From Puniceicoccaceae bacterium (lineage in GTDB: Bacteria > Verrucomicrobiota > Verrucomicrobiia > Opitutales > Opitutaceae): a stretch of DNA of 47,498 nucleotides. Both the position numbers and the translations under genes were made by a program. Shown here one piece after another: positions 14,900 through 24,698 of the stretch. A model generated the notes under the pieces. That model saw only the letters and a list, made by a program, of their open reading frames with translations. It was not told where the DNA came from and did no database searches. The stretch's first letter is position 1, and every line of letters starts with the position of its first letter. Where the stretch lies: positions 1-47,498 of the forward strand of contig REEB01000108.1 in NCBI GenBank assembly GCA_007695295.1, given 5' to 3'.

Positions 14900-16615
14900 A
14901 TGGCCTCCTTTCACCGTTCCCGCCGGCACCGCCGCAGAAAATCGTTTTTGCGCACCTTTGCGGTCGTGCTCGCGCTGGCCGGAGTCCTCGGGCTGGGATT
15001 ACTGATCCGCGGCACCGGTGGCGACACCCGCCAGTTCGCCGATCCCCAGGATCCGGCGATGGTCCAGCTCCTCGAAGAAAGCCGGAGCGAGGCCGCCCGC
15101 TACCGCGCCCTCGCGGCGGAAGGCCGTCACGATTCACCTGAAGCCATCCAGGCCCTCGATGCCGCCATCGAAAAACGCCGCGCCTTCCTTTACCGGACCG
15201 GCACCAATGACTGGGTGGAACAGCGCGAGCTGGATGAACTCGAACGCGAGCGCAACGCCCGTCGCATCGCCGACCTGCTCGCCCAAAGCGAGGAAAACGA
15301 GGCCCGCGCCCGCGAGGCCCGCGAAGCCGGCGACCCCGAAGGCGCCCTCGAAGCCCTCCGCGAGGCCCATCGCCAAATCGTCGAGCTGAACCGCCTCGCC
15401 CCCACCGGCTCCCAGCGGCAGACCGCCCGAGAAACCCGCCTGGCCATGGATATCGCCGCCGCCGAGGCCGAGCCGCTCCACCACCGCAGCATGCGACTCG
15501 AAGAACAAGCCCGCGCCGCCCTCGCTGCGGGAGATTTCACGGCCGCCGAATCCGCCTTTCTCCAAGCCCACGATCTTCAGATCCAGATCAACCGGAATTT
15601 CTCCCGCTCACGCTTCGCCGATTCCCAACGCGCCGCCGCGCTGGATGCGGAGGTTGCTTCCCTGCGCGCCGCCTCCACCGTTGTCCGGCGCGACGAAGCC
15701 GTCGCCACCGCCGAGCAGGCTTGGGATCGGGAGGACTGGCAGCAGGCGGCCGACGCCTTCCGAGTGGCCCGCGACTACCAGCGCCAGATCAACCAAGAGT
15801 TTCCCCGCAGCCGTTTCGTCTCCATCGAGCAGGCCGAAAGCTTCGAAACCCGCCGCCAGACCGCCCTCGGCAAGGTCCCGGCCCAGCGCATCCTTAACCG
15901 CCTCGCCGATCTCGATCGCGCGCTCGCCAACGGCGATGCCGCCGGCGGCCGCCGCCTCGCGGACACCCTCGCCATCGATCTGCGTGCCTTCGAAGACGAA
16001 TTCCCCCGCAGCGAGGCCATCGACGCCGATGTCCGCCAACGCATCCTCTACCTCAGCCAGCTCGGTGACCGCCTCGGCACCATCGTGGAGTTGACCCGCG
16101 ACCAGACCCTCCCGGTACCCGGCATTCATGGTGTGCGCCTAGCCCGCACCGAAGTGTCCCAAGCGCTCTTCGAAGCAGTCATGGGAGCAAATCCCAGCCG
16201 CCAGGCCGGCCCTTCCCGCCCCGTCGATTCCGTCAACTGGAATGAAGCCGCGGAGTTCTGCCGTCGTCTCGGCTGGGCGCTCGGTCGCAGCGTCCGCCTC
16301 CCCACCCGAGAGGAGTTTCTCGCCGCCGCCGGCCAACCTTCCGTTCAGGAGCTTGTCGACCAGGCCGCCTCCCGCGACACCACCGCGGAAGGCTCCCGAC
16401 CGGTCGGCTCGCTGCGCCCCAATGAGGCCGGCTTTCATGACTTGCTCGGCAATGTTGCCGAGTGGCTGCAACCCACCAACTCCGACTCGCCCGTCGGCTA
16501 CCTAGCCGGCGGTAGCGCGGCCGATGCCCTCGAGGATCTTGCCGCCGTGCCGGTCAACGAAGTGGCCAAAAACAACCGCTCCCGGACCATCGGGTTCCGC
16601 TTCGCGATCGAGTAA
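14900..16615 (+). CDS. Membrane-anchored repeat protein with a degenerate SUMF1-like C-terminal domain
   Basis: This 571-residue protein begins with a basic stretch and one membrane helix (RTFAVVLALAGVLGLGLLIR). Residues ~45-410 are charged, alanine-rich and helical, with recurring ~65-residue units marked by QINRNFSRSRF, QINQEFPRSRF and a similar EDEFPRSEAID. The last ~150 residues resemble the formylglycine-generating-enzyme/SUMF1 fold: ARTEVSQALFEAVMGANPS, PVDSVNWNEAAEFCRRLG, RLPTREEFLAAAG and LLGNVAEWL. In the region where catalytic FGE proteins have their redox cysteines, the end (YLAGGSAADALEDL to IGFRFAIE) has no Cys. I infer a non-catalytic binding or scaffold role in the periplasm. 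The start at 14900 is chosen because upstream sequence in this frame overlaps the GT4 gene and is out of character. Confidence 0.7.
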   Translation: MASFHRSRRHRRRKSFLRTFAVVLALAGVLGLGLLIRGTGGDTRQFADPQDPAMVQLLEESRSEAARYRALAAEGRHDSPEAIQALDAAIEKRRAFLYRTGTNDWVEQRELDELERERNARRIADLLAQSEENEARAREAREAGDPEGALEALREAHRQIVELNRLAPTGSQRQTARETRLAMDIAAAEAEPLHHRSMRLEEQARAALAAGDFTAAESAFLQAHDLQIQINRNFSRSRFADSQRAAALDAEVASLRAASTVVRRDEAVATAEQAWDREDWQQAADAFRVARDYQRQINQEFPRSRFVSIEQAESFETRRQTALGKVPAQRILNRLADLDRALANGDAAGGRRLADTLAIDLRAFEDEFPRSEAIDADVRQRILYLSQLGDRLGTIVELTRDQTLPVPGIHGVRLARTEVSQALFEAVMGANPSRQAGPSRPVDSVNWNEAAEFCRRLGWALGRSVRLPTREEFLAAAGQPSVQELVDQAASRDTTAEGSRPVGSLRPNEAGFHDLLGNVAEWLQPTNSDSPVGYLAGGSAADALEDLAAVPVNEVAKNNRSRTIGFRFAIE

Positions 16616-16791
16616 GGCCGCAGTGCCCGCACCGGGCTCGGTCAAATCCTTCTCTCGCACAATCCCGCGAGAATTCACGGGAATGTAACGCCATGGGATG
16701 GCTGGCAGCGGTTCGCCATCCATAATCGGCTTTCCATCGGTCGCTCCTGCCCGGGCATCCTTACCTCCGATAGACCAGACTCCTTCCCCCT

Positions 16792-17580
16792 ATGAAACGC
16801 ATCCTCCTCCCCCTGCTCGCCGGCGCGGCTCTCGCCCTGCCCTTCGCTTCCGCCCAAACCATCCTCACGGAATGGAAATTCACCGATGCCTCCGCCTACC
16901 CCGCCAACACCAGCACCCCGGCGGCCTCCAGCGGCACCGGCATCGCTTCCATCGTCGGCATCAACAGCCCCACCAACGCCGACTTTACGAACACCTCCGG
17001 CAGCCGCGCCTGGCGTATTCGGGGCACCGGTGATGTTGGCGGCAACGGCTGGGATGAAAAAGCCCCCTCCGGCTCCCAGGGCGCACGCTTCGACACCAGT
17101 ACGGCCGGTTTCACCGATGTCAATGTGACCCTCTCTTGGTGGGTGACGAACAACGCCATCAAGCATGCCCAGTTCCAATTCACCACCGACGGCTCCACTT
17201 GGATCGACTTCGGGGATGTCCAGACCGCCGGAAACGCCGGGGACTTCGCCAATGGGGCGGAGATCTGGACGGTGGCCGAGTTCGATCTCTCCGGCATCGC
17301 CGCCGTCAACGACAACCCCGACTTCGGCTTCCGCTTCGTCGCCGTCCACAGCCCGGTCGCCTTTACAACCAACGACAGTGTCGAAAACGCCGCCAGTACC
17401 GCCTACATGGTCGCCCGCTTTGATCCCGATGGCGATACCCGCCCCTTTGACGGCTCCAGCGGCAACTGGCGCTTCGGCGATGTCACCGTCACCGCCATCC
17501 CCGAGCCCTCCGCCTACGCTCTCCTCTTCGGGCTAACCGCCGTGGCCGCCGCTGTCTTCTTCCGCCGCCGTCGCTCCTGA
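16792..17580 (+). CDS. PEP-CTERM exported protein of unknown function
   Basis: This 262-residue protein has a Sec signal ([20 protein letters not shown] with an Ala-X-Ala-like cut near residue 21). A ~210-residue beta-rich body follows, with Trp, Asn and Thr spacing typical of jelly-roll surface proteins (LSWWVTNNAIKHAQFQFTT). The end is a PEP-CTERM signal: IPEPSAYALLFGL, a hydrophobic helix and FFRRRRS. It should be exported and processed by an exosortase encoded elsewhere. It is the second such protein in 7 kb but shows no similarity to the CHRD protein outside the signal. A good terminator follows 30 bases after the stop. No enzymatic motif was seen. Confidence 0.82.
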   Translation: MKRILLPLLAGAALALPFASAQTILTEWKFTDASAYPANTSTPAASSGTGIASIVGINSPTNADFTNTSGSRAWRIRGTGDVGGNGWDEKAPSGSQGARFDTSTAGFTDVNVTLSWWVTNNAIKHAQFQFTTDGSTWIDFGDVQTAGNAGDFANGAEIWTVAEFDLSGIAAVNDNPDFGFRFVAVHSPVAFTTNDSVENAASTAYMVARFDPDGDTRPFDGSSGNWRFGDVTVTAIPEPSAYALLFGLTAVAAAVFFRRRRS

Positions 17581-17610
17581 TCCATCCGTTGTGCGCATCA
17601 TTTTCACCTC

Positions 17611-17640
17611 GGCCGGGCGCCTTTGGGGCCCGGCCTTTTT
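17611..17640. terminator. Rho-independent terminator between convergent genes
   Basis: GGCCGGGC at 17611-17618 pairs with GCCCGGCC at 17628-17635 around a 9-base loop and is followed directly by TTTTT. It sits 30 bases past the PEP-CTERM stop and 14 bases past the end of uppP on the other strand. It clearly serves the plus transcript and may help stop the minus one. Confidence 0.78.
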
Positions 17641-17653
17641 GCGGCCGCGGCAA

Positions 17654-18478
17654 TTACGGTTGAAGGCCGTGGTCGAAATAGAGAAACACGAACACCGCCA
17701 CGGCAAAGCAGTAGATCGCAAAGTAAATCAACCGGCTTTTGCGGAGGAAATCGATCAGCCAGATGATGCCCGCCAACGAGGCGGCGAAGCAGACCAAGAA
17801 AGAGATCACCAGTGGCCCCCAGCCGGTCGCGAACATGACCTCATTGTCCCAGTCCTTCACCGCCAGCACGGAGGATCCAAGAATCACCGGGATGGCGAGC
17901 AGAAAGGAGTATTTCACCGCCGTCTCCCGCTCCAGTCCACAAAGCAGCGCCGCCACCAGTGTCGCCCCGGACCGCGAGATCCCCGGCAGGACCGAGACCG
18001 TCTGCCCCAGCCCCACCAGCACCGAATCCCGGAAGGTCATCGCCTCCATCCGGCGTTCGCCATAACGCCGGAAGCGCTCGATGAAAACCAGGAATGCTCC
18101 CGTCACCGCCAGCGCCCCCGCGATCACCGCAGTCGATTTCATCCCGTCACCCAGTGACTGCTGTAACAGCAGCCCCAACACACCGGTGATGACGGTCGCC
18201 ACTGCGATGTAAAGGCCGAAGAAAAACTGCACCCGGTCGCCGGGGTCCCGCCGCAGGAGGTAGCGCAAAAAGCCGGTCACGACTTCCGCCACTTCGCGCC
18301 GGAAATAGAGCAGCACCGCCAGGACCGAGGCCAGGTGGAGAAACACCTCGATCACCAGCCCCGGAAATTCCAGCCCGAGCAGGCGCTGCGCAAGCACGAT
18401 GTGGGCGGTGCTGGAAATGGGCAGAAACTCCGTCAGCCCCTGCACCAACCCAAGCAAAATGGCTTCCCAATAAGTCAT
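17654..18478 (-). CDS. uppP: Undecaprenyl-diphosphatase UppP (BacA)
   Basis: This 274-residue integral membrane protein dephosphorylates undecaprenyl diphosphate, recycling the lipid carrier for peptidoglycan and surface glycans. The family signatures are all present: GLTEFLPISSTAHIVL near residue 15-30 with the catalytic Glu and Ser-Ser, and LPGISRSGAT near residue 165 with the essential Arg. About eight hydrophobic helices fill the rest. Its length is normal for the family. The start at 18478 gives MTYWEAILLGLVQGLTE, the usual N-terminus. It is convergent with the PEP-CTERM gene and divergent from the EEP-family gene. Overexpression of this family is associated with bacitracin resistance. 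Confidence 0.95.
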   Translation of the reverse strand: MTYWEAILLGLVQGLTEFLPISSTAHIVLAQRLLGLEFPGLVIEVFLHLASVLAVLLYFRREVAEVVTGFLRYLLRRDPGDRVQFFFGLYIAVATVITGVLGLLLQQSLGDGMKSTAVIAGALAVTGAFLVFIERFRRYGERRMEAMTFRDSVLVGLGQTVSVLPGISRSGATLVAALLCGLERETAVKYSFLLAIPVILGSSVLAVKDWDNEVMFATGWGPLVISFLVCFAASLAGIIWLIDFLRKSRLIYFAIYCFAVAVFVFLYFDHGLQP

Positions 18479-18628
18479 GGCGCGGGAGACTGACCGCCGG
18501 CCCGCGGCAGTGACAACGGCAAATCATGCCAACGGCCATCCACCTCCGCTCGGGACTGCTTTCCCCCACCGGCGAGCCTCGGAATTCCAATATCGACAAT
18601 TTAAATATTCATTGCAGTTTTTCCCGCC

Positions 18629-19609
18629 ATGAACTTCGCACTGTTGCCCCTGCTCCCATCCCTCCGTGCGTGCTGGTCGATGCTGGCCGCCGGCCTCCTG
18701 CTCTTGATCGCCACCCCTGGCAACGGCGAACCGCAGCCCGCGGGTGCCGTCGCCACCTCCGTTCGCATCGCCACCTGGAATGTCGAAAATTACCTCATCT
18801 GTGATCGCATGGTGGCGGGCAGTTGGCGCCCCTCCTATCCCAAGCCCGAGGTCGAAAAAGCCGCCCTCCGGGAGGCTTTGCTCGCCGTCCGGCCGCATAT
18901 CCTCGCCCTCCAGGAGATGGGTACCGATGCGTTTTTGCGCGAACTTCAGGAAGACCTCCGCCGCCTCGGCCTCGACTACCCGCACCGATTTGTGCTCGAT
19001 GCAGCCGACGAGGTTCGCCACGTCGCCCTGCTTTCCGCCCTTCCCTGGGTCGAGCTGACCGCCCATCGCGATCTCGATCTCCCTTACCTCGACGGCGGAC
19101 GTATGCCGGTCAAACGCGGTCTCCTCGAAGCAGTGTTTGAAAGCAACGGTCACCGCTGGGCGCTCTTCGTCCTTCACCTGAAAAGCAAATGGACCGAACA
19201 TGCCGAGGATCCGCAGGCCGCCCGGCGGCGAACCGGCGAAGCCACCGCCATCCGCAACCGCATCCTCTCACGCTACGACCCCGCCGCGGGCGACCTCTAT
19301 CTCATTGCCGGGGACGTCAATGACACCTTCAACAGCGCACCGCTGCGGCGCCTGCTGGTGCGCGGCCCGGTGGAAATCTCCCGGGCGCTCCCCGCCGCCG
19401 ACTCCCGCGGCCACCGCTGGACCCAACACTGGGAGCGTGAGGATCTCTACAGCCGGATCGATTACCTGCTCGCCTCCCCCGCTCTCGAGGCCCTGCTGGT
19501 GGAAGGCTCCGCCACCATCCACGACTCCCCTGGATCGGCCCTCGCCTCCGACCATCGCATGCTCTACGCCGACTTCCGCTTTCCGGCCACCTCCGCATCC
19601 GCCGAATAA
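18629..19609 (+). CDS. Exported endonuclease/exonuclease/phosphatase-family protein
   Basis: This 326-residue protein begins with a hydrophobic signal region (LRACWSMLAAGLLLLIATPG). The EEP (DNase I-like) fold follows: RIATWNVENYL with the Asn near residue 55, ILALQEMGTDAF with the metal-binding Glu, AGDVNDTFNSAPLR with the Asp-x-Asn pair, and ASDHRMLYADF with the catalytic Asp-His near the C-terminus. These are the metal and phosphate residues of the family, so it should be an active phosphodiesterase or nuclease outside the cytoplasm. The substrate (DNA, RNA, inositol phosphate or lipid) cannot be read from sequence. Its stop is 9 bases from the stop of the convergent sigma-54 regulator. 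The leader (18580-18621) is an AT-rich island that probably holds the promoter. Confidence 0.82.
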   Translation: MNFALLPLLPSLRACWSMLAAGLLLLIATPGNGEPQPAGAVATSVRIATWNVENYLICDRMVAGSWRPSYPKPEVEKAALREALLAVRPHILALQEMGTDAFLRELQEDLRRLGLDYPHRFVLDAADEVRHVALLSALPWVELTAHRDLDLPYLDGGRMPVKRGLLEAVFESNGHRWALFVLHLKSKWTEHAEDPQAARRRTGEATAIRNRILSRYDPAAGDLYLIAGDVNDTFNSAPLRRLLVRGPVEISRALPAADSRGHRWTQHWEREDLYSRIDYLLASPALEALLVEGSATIHDSPGSALASDHRMLYADFRFPATSASAE

Positions 19610-19618
19610 CGGCCTGCC

Positions 19619-21121
19619 TCAGGACTGCTGCTTTTCGGCGTCGAGCCGCTTTTTGAGTGTGTTGCGGGTCATGCCGAGCAGGAGGGCCGCCTGGGCCTGG
19701 TTTCCGCCGGTTCGCGCGATCGCGCGCCGAACCATTTCCCGCTCCAGCTCTTCCAGAAGCCGCCCCGGATGGTGCTCGCCAAAGTGTTCGAAAACCCGGT
19801 CCAGCAGGGTTTGCGGGGATGCTTCCGCCGCCGCTTGGGGCGAGGGCGTCGCTGCTTCCGCAGCCGCCCCCGGCGCCGCTGTCACCGCCTCTGCCTCGGG
19901 TGCTGTTTCCGCGGACGACCCGGGTGCCGCCACCGTCTGGCGCAACTCTTCGGGTAGATCCTTGATCAGGATGGCGTCGCCCTGGGTCACCACCGCGCTG
20001 CGATAAATGACGTTTTCCAGCTCGCGCACGTTGCCCGGCCAGCGGTGCCGCACCAGCATTTCCATCGCCTCCGGTGAAACGATCCGCACCCGGGCTTTTT
20101 TGGCCTTTTCCAGCTTCTGCAGGATGTAATCGACGATTGCCGGGATGTCCTCGGCCCGCTCCCGCAGCGGCGGCACCCGCACCCGCACCACGTTCAAGCG
20201 ATAATAGAGATCCTCCCGGAAGGTTTTTGCTTTCACCATCGCCTCAAGATCCTTGTTCGTCGCCGCGATGATCCTGACATCCACTTTGATCGTCTCGGTG
20301 CCGCCGACCCGCTGGAGTTCCCCCTCCTGCAGCATGCGCAGAATCTTCGTCTGCGTCGGCAAAACCATGTCCCCGATCTCATCGAGAAAGATGGTCCCGC
20401 GGTCACAAAGCTCGAACTTGCCGATCCGCTGGGCCGTGGCCCCGGTGAAGGATCCCTTCTCATGACCAAAGAGCTCGCTCTCGATCAGGTTGTCCGGAAT
20501 GGCCGCACAGTTGACCGCCACAAACGGGCCCCGGGCCCGCAGGCTGTGCTGCACGATGCAGCGGGCGATCAACTCCTTGCCGGTGCCGCTCTCGCCTGAG
20601 ATGAGGACGGTGGCGTCGCTCGCCGCGACTTGGCCGATGGTCTTGAAAACCTCCTGCATGGCGGGCGCGTTGCCGACCAGACCTTCCTTGTAATCCTCGG
20701 TGTTGACACTGGGCCTGTAGCCGCCGGCCCGCCGCCGGTCCTCGACCGCCTTGAGCGCTCCTTCGATCAGGGCCAGGACTTTGGCGCTGTCGAAGGGTTT
20801 CATGAGGTAGTCGAAGGCGCCGTATTTCATCGCCTCGATCGCCGTCTGGGCCGTCCCATAGGCCGTCATCAGGATGATCGGGAGCTGGGGCGCCGCCGCC
20901 CGCAGGTGCTGGAGCGTCTCCAGCCCGCCCATCCCGCCCATGCGGATGTCGAGAAACACCACCGAAGGCGTGCGTTCCTTGACCGCCTTGATGCCGTCCT
21001 CTCCGGATCCGGCTTCGAGGGTTTCAAACCCCCGCGTGTTCAGCACCCGCTTCAGCGAATAGCGGATCTCCGAATCATCGTCGATGACGAGGATGGTTGC
21101 GGGTTTTTCAGGATCAGACAT
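19619..21121 (-). CDS. Sigma-54-dependent response regulator (NtrC family)
   Basis: This 500-residue protein is REC-AAA+-HTH. The receiver has [11 protein letters not shown] and the phosphoacceptor in [13 protein letters not shown]. The AAA+ domain has GESGTGKE (Walker A), [11 protein letters not shown] (Walker B) and a sigma-54 loop that reads GSFTGA instead of GAFTGA. The Fis-type HTH is [21 protein letters not shown] ~50-residue Ala/Pro/Glu linker precedes the HTH. The start at 21121 puts [16 protein letters not shown] first; the longer frame to 21211 would overlap the divergent M50 gene. No histidine kinase is next to it, so it is an orphan regulator. It shares its 75-base upstream region with the divergent protease gene. 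Confidence 0.88.
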   Translation of the reverse strand: MSDPEKPATILVIDDDSEIRYSLKRVLNTRGFETLEAGSGEDGIKAVKERTPSVVFLDIRMGGMGGLETLQHLRAAAPQLPIILMTAYGTAQTAIEAMKYGAFDYLMKPFDSAKVLALIEGALKAVEDRRRAGGYRPSVNTEDYKEGLVGNAPAMQEVFKTIGQVAASDATVLISGESGTGKELIARCIVQHSLRARGPFVAVNCAAIPDNLIESELFGHEKGSFTGATAQRIGKFELCDRGTIFLDEIGDMVLPTQTKILRMLQEGELQRVGGTETIKVDVRIIAATNKDLEAMVKAKTFREDLYYRLNVVRVRVPPLRERAEDIPAIVDYILQKLEKAKKARVRIVSPEAMEMLVRHRWPGNVRELENVIYRSAVVTQGDAILIKDLPEELRQTVAAPGSSAETAPEAEAVTAAPGAAAEAATPSPQAAAEASPQTLLDRVFEHFGEHHPGRLLEELEREMVRRAIARTGGNQAQAALLLGMTRNTLKKRLDAEKQQS

Positions 21122-21195
21122 TTCCAATAAGCGAAAAAGGTGCCACGTTGTGACAACCGCATCCGGCGGTTCTCCGCCCTTCGGCATGTCTCCGA

Positions 21196-22359
21196 ATGCT
21201 TTCCTGGTCAATTAACTTGTTCCGCATCTGCGGCATCCGGCTGGAGATGCACTTCAGCTTTCTCCTCTTGCTTGCTTACTTCGGTTGGCTGGGCTGGCAG
21301 GTCGACGGGCTCGCCGGGCTCGGAGCCGGGCTCGCCACCCTCGGGCTGGTTTTCGGCTGCGTGATCCTCCATGAGCTGGGCCACTCCCTGACCGCCCGCC
21401 GCTTCGGCATCCATGTGCGGCGCATTCTCCTCCTGCCGTTCGGCGGCATGGCCCAGTTCGACGAGCTGCCGCGCGAGCCAAGCAAGGAACTCGCCATCAC
21501 CGCGGCCGGCCCGGCCGTCAATTTTCTCCTCGTCGCCCTCATCTGGCCGTTCACCGGGATGCCCGACCTGGAGCGCTTTGCCGGACTTCCCCAGACGCCG
21601 ATGGACTTCCTCCATGTGCTCCTGCTCGTCAACCTCGTCATGGGGATCTTCAATCTGCTGCCGATCTTTCCCATGGATGGCGGCCGCATCTTCCGGGCCC
21701 TCCTCGCCCTCAAGCTCAGCTACCTCGACGCCACCCGCTGGGCCGCCCATCTCAGCCGTCCGCTCGCCATCGCCGGCATCGCCTTCGCCCTCTACCACCA
21801 GGCTTTCCTGCCCGCGCTGCTTTTCGCTTTCATCTTTCTCGGCGGGGATCTCGAATACCGCTTCGTTCGCCGGCGCGAGGCGCTCCGCGGCTTTTATGTC
21901 GGCGACTTCGTCCAGCGCAGTTTTCGCGCCCTCAATCCCGGCTCCTCCATCGCCGATGCCTGGAAAGCCTTCTCCGGCATCCCGGACCCCGAGCTGGTCG
22001 TCGTCGACGACGGCAGGGTCGTCGCCCTGCTCCACCGCGACATCCTCCGCCGGCACAGCCCGCCCGGCACCGACCTCGGGCAGGCCATTCTTCCTCTCGC
22101 CCACCAGCGCTTCACTTCCCTCCAGGCCGAGTGGCCCCTCGATCCTTTCTACGCCACCATCGTCAACAGCGGGCAGAACATCTTCCCCGTCTACTCCCTC
22201 CACCGCCTCGTCGGCATCCTCTCCGCCCGCGGGCTCGACGAATCCGTCGAGTGGCAACGCCACCGCCGCCGCCTCTTCCGCCAACCCGACCGCCACCCCG
22301 GCTTCCCCCCGCCGCTGAACCCACCCGCCGCCCCGGCCGAACCCCGCGCACCGGACTGA
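21196..22359 (+). CDS. Site-2-protease-like M50 zinc metalloprotease
   Basis: This 387-residue membrane protein has the S2P signatures: [13 protein letters not shown] (zinc His, Glu, His near residue 60) and [12 protein letters not shown] (third zinc ligand, Asp near residue 163) in hydrophobic helices, with [16 protein letters not shown] between them. The residues after ~225 form a soluble CBS-like region ([14 protein letters not shown], then [19 protein letters not shown]), as in rhomboid-independent S2P proteases of the SpoIVFB/Rip type. Such enzymes cut transmembrane substrates such as anti-sigma factors; the substrate is not indicated here. It is divergent from a sigma-54 regulator and is followed by typA after 126 bases. 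Confidence 0.85.
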   Translation: MLSWSINLFRICGIRLEMHFSFLLLLAYFGWLGWQVDGLAGLGAGLATLGLVFGCVILHELGHSLTARRFGIHVRRILLLPFGGMAQFDELPREPSKELAITAAGPAVNFLLVALIWPFTGMPDLERFAGLPQTPMDFLHVLLLVNLVMGIFNLLPIFPMDGGRIFRALLALKLSYLDATRWAAHLSRPLAIAGIAFALYHQAFLPALLFAFIFLGGDLEYRFVRRREALRGFYVGDFVQRSFRALNPGSSIADAWKAFSGIPDPELVVVDDGRVVALLHRDILRRHSPPGTDLGQAILPLAHQRFTSLQAEWPLDPFYATIVNSGQNIFPVYSLHRLVGILSARGLDESVEWQRHRRRLFRQPDRHPGFPPPLNPPAAPAEPRAPD

Positions 22360-22485
22360 ACCGCCGGATCAGCCCAGCCGCTCCCGGGGAATTGGCATTG
22401 ACTCCGGGCAAACCTTGGAGGCAAAACGTCCAGTTACCCCGCGCCCGGCATCCCGCCCGGCGCGGCTGCATTTACGACCATCGCC

Positions 22486-24303
22486 ATGGACGCCACTCCC
22501 ATCCGCAATATCGCCATCATCGCCCACGTCGATCACGGGAAAACCACCCTCGTGGATCAACTCCTGCGCAAGAGCGGCTCCTTTCGCGCCAACCAAGTTA
22601 TTGCCGAACGCGCCATGGACTCCATGGACCTCGAGCGCGAAAAGGGCATTACCATCAAGGCCAAAAACACCTCCGTCCACTGGAAGGAGGCCATCATCAA
22701 TATCGTCGACACCCCCGGCCACGCCGACTTCGGCGCCGAGGTCGAGCGGGTCATGCGCATGGTCGACGGCGTTCTCCTCGTCGTCGATGCCTACGAGGGA
22801 CCCCAGGCCCAGACCCGGTTTGTCCTCCGCAAGGCCCTCCAGGAAGGTCTCCACCCCATCGTCGTCATCAATAAAATCGACCGCGAAAACAGCGATCCCG
22901 CCCGCGTCCACGACCTCGTCCTGGAGTTGTTTCTGGAGCTGGAAGCCTCCGAAACGCAGTTTAACGCCCCCTTTCTCTACGGCAGCGCCCGCGACGGCTA
23001 CATGTCCCTCTCTCCCCAGGGTCCCCACGACTCCATGGATCCGCTCTTCGAGGCCATCCTCCGCCACATCCCCGCACCCCGGATCGGAGAGGGGCCGTTC
23101 CGTATGCTGGTCAGCAACATCGACTGGAACGACTACGTCGGCCGGGTCGCCCTCGGAAAAATCCACTCCGGTGAGATCCGCACCGGCCAGACCGTCCATG
23201 CCCTCCGCGAAGGCCTGCCGCTCCGCACCGCCAAGATCACCAAAATTTTCGAATACAGCGCCCTCGCCACCCAGGACACCGCCTCCGGGTTCGCCGGCCA
23301 CATCGTCGGTATCGCCGGCTTCGAGGAATTGGACATCGGCGACACCCTCTCGGCCGATCCCGAAGCGGCGCCCCTGCCTTTCGTCGCCATCGATCCTCCC
23401 ACCATTCGGATGCAATTCGCCGTCAATGACGGCCCCCTCGCCGGCCGCGAGGGCAAGCTCGTCACCTCCCGCCAGATCCGTGACCGGCTCTTCCGCGAGA
23501 TGAAGTCCAACATCTCCATCCATGTTACTGACACCGCGACCGCCGGTGTTTTCGATGTCAGCGCCCGCGGAGCCATGCAGATTGCCGTGCTCGTCGAGCA
23601 GATGCGCCGGGAGGGCTACGAGGTCCTCGTCAGCCGGCCCACCGTCATCACCCGCCAAGAGGGCGGCACCGTCCTCGAACCGTTTGAGACCCTCTATGTC
23701 GACGTTCCCGAGGATTGCCTCGGTTCGGTCATGAAGAGCATCACCGCCCGCCGGGGCCGTATCGAGCGCGTGGATACCCACCGCTCCACCGCCACCGTCG
23801 AGGCCACTATCCCGACCCGCGGCCTCATCGGCTATGAGACCGAGCTGGTCAATGCCACCAGCGGCCGCGGCGTCATGTCCCACCTTTTCAAGGAGTACCA
23901 GCCCCACTGCGGCGAGATCACCACCCGCTCCACCGGCACGCTCGTCTCGATCGAGCAGGGTGAGACCAAGGCCTACGCCCTCGATGCCCTCGAAAGCCGT
24001 GGGCGGCTCTTCGTCAGCGCCGGCGAGGAGGTCTACGAGGGCATGATCATTGGCGAAAACCCCCGCCAGGAGGACCTGCCCGTCAATCCGACCAAGGCCA
24101 AACAGCTCACCAACTTCCGCTCCCAGGGCGAGGGCAAGGGCATTCAGCTCTCCCCCAAGCTGGTCTTCTCCCTCGAGCGTGCCATCGAGTACATCGCGGG
24201 CGACGAATACGTCGAGGCCACCCCCAAGTCGATCCGGCTGCGCAAACGCATCCTCGATTCCCACACCCGGCGGCGCCTCGCCAAGGCCGCCGCCAACGTC
24301 TAG
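22486..24303 (+). CDS. typA: Ribosome-associated GTPase TypA/BipA
   Basis: This 605-residue translational GTPase is full length. G1 is [19 protein letters not shown], the switch region is [16 protein letters not shown], and G3 is [20 protein letters not shown]4 is INKIDREN. The C-terminal half has the TypA-specific [20 protein letters not shown]. TypA binds the 30S-50S interface in a GTP- and ppGpp-dependent way and helps ribosome assembly and stress adaptation, including growth in the cold. A long minus-strand frame over the same bases is a shadow. No Shine-Dalgarno precedes the ATG. Confidence 0.96.
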   Translation: MDATPIRNIAIIAHVDHGKTTLVDQLLRKSGSFRANQVIAERAMDSMDLEREKGITIKAKNTSVHWKEAIINIVDTPGHADFGAEVERVMRMVDGVLLVVDAYEGPQAQTRFVLRKALQEGLHPIVVINKIDRENSDPARVHDLVLELFLELEASETQFNAPFLYGSARDGYMSLSPQGPHDSMDPLFEAILRHIPAPRIGEGPFRMLVSNIDWNDYVGRVALGKIHSGEIRTGQTVHALREGLPLRTAKITKIFEYSALATQDTASGFAGHIVGIAGFEELDIGDTLSADPEAAPLPFVAIDPPTIRMQFAVNDGPLAGREGKLVTSRQIRDRLFREMKSNISIHVTDTATAGVFDVSARGAMQIAVLVEQMRREGYEVLVSRPTVITRQEGGTVLEPFETLYVDVPEDCLGSVMKSITARRGRIERVDTHRSTATVEATIPTRGLIGYETELVNATSGRGVMSHLFKEYQPHCGEITTRSTGTLVSIEQGETKAYALDALESRGRLFVSAGEEVYEGMIIGENPRQEDLPVNPTKAKQLTNFRSQGEGKGIQLSPKLVFSLERAIEYIAGDEYVEATPKSIRLRKRILDSHTRRRLAKAAANV

Positions 24304-24698
24304 GCTTGGGCCTGACGATTAAACCCTTTTCCTCAAAGGTCTGGCATCTGGCCCAAAGGGCCAAAATTCAGCAGCCCGGCTCACAGGGCCGGGTGGAAAG
24401 TGGGGAAATCGCGGATTATAAGTCCGCCATTCTCTTTGCGAACACCTTCCGGATGCGTCGGCTCTATCGCGGACTTTCAGCCCGCTTGTTTCATGGTCAG
24501 GGCACCCAGCTCTTCGGACTGGGCTATTGAATAAATGCGCCTTTGGCGCTCCGGAAAATATGTCTACTCGGCCGGCCGGGCCGGACTCCGGCCACCTCCT
24601 GCTTCCCCGCCGGGGAGGGAGGCGCCCGGAAGCTTTCTCCGTCCTCCGGTCGGCGGCCGGGCCTCGAGACCGACCCGGCCGCGCAATCCGCCGTCGCT
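24304..24698. other. 395-base intergenic stretch with hairpins and REP-like palindromes
   Basis: No gene was recognised here. It holds a small hairpin at 24349-24363 (TGGCCC, AAA, GGGCCA), one at 24375-24393 (CCCGGC, seven bases, GCCGGG), the REP-like pair listed separately, a GCGCC-TTT-GGCGC hairpin at 24537-24549 and a GGCCGGA/TCCGGCC palindrome at 24579-24593. The 24537 hairpin is followed, on the minus strand, by ATTTATT, so it could end the GH130 transcript. None has a strong T-tract for typA. Confidence 0.6.
24411..24485. repeat. Inverted pair of REP-like palindromic units
   Basis: The unit at 24411-24427 reads GCGGATTATAAGTCCGC. The second at 24469-24485 read on the minus strand is GCGGGCTGAAAGTCCGC. 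They share GCGG, a 4-5 base core and AAGTCCGC, are each imperfect hairpins, and face opposite ways 41 bases apart. This paired layout is that of REP/BIME elements between convergent genes. The assignment is inferred from structure; genome-wide copy number is not visible here. Confidence 0.5.

Noticed and set aside
16696-16721. Inverted repeat GGATGGC/GCCATCC upstream of the second PEP-CTERM gene as an operator or sigma-54 site
   Set aside because: It is seven pairs with a 12-base spacer, and the sequence does not meet the GG-N10-GC spacing of a sigma-54 promoter.
22369-24264. Long open minus-strand frame of about 630 codons across typA
   Set aside because: It is the antisense shadow of a clear TypA gene in C-ending codons; its translation is low complexity (Gly, Asp, Val) and has no recognisable domain.
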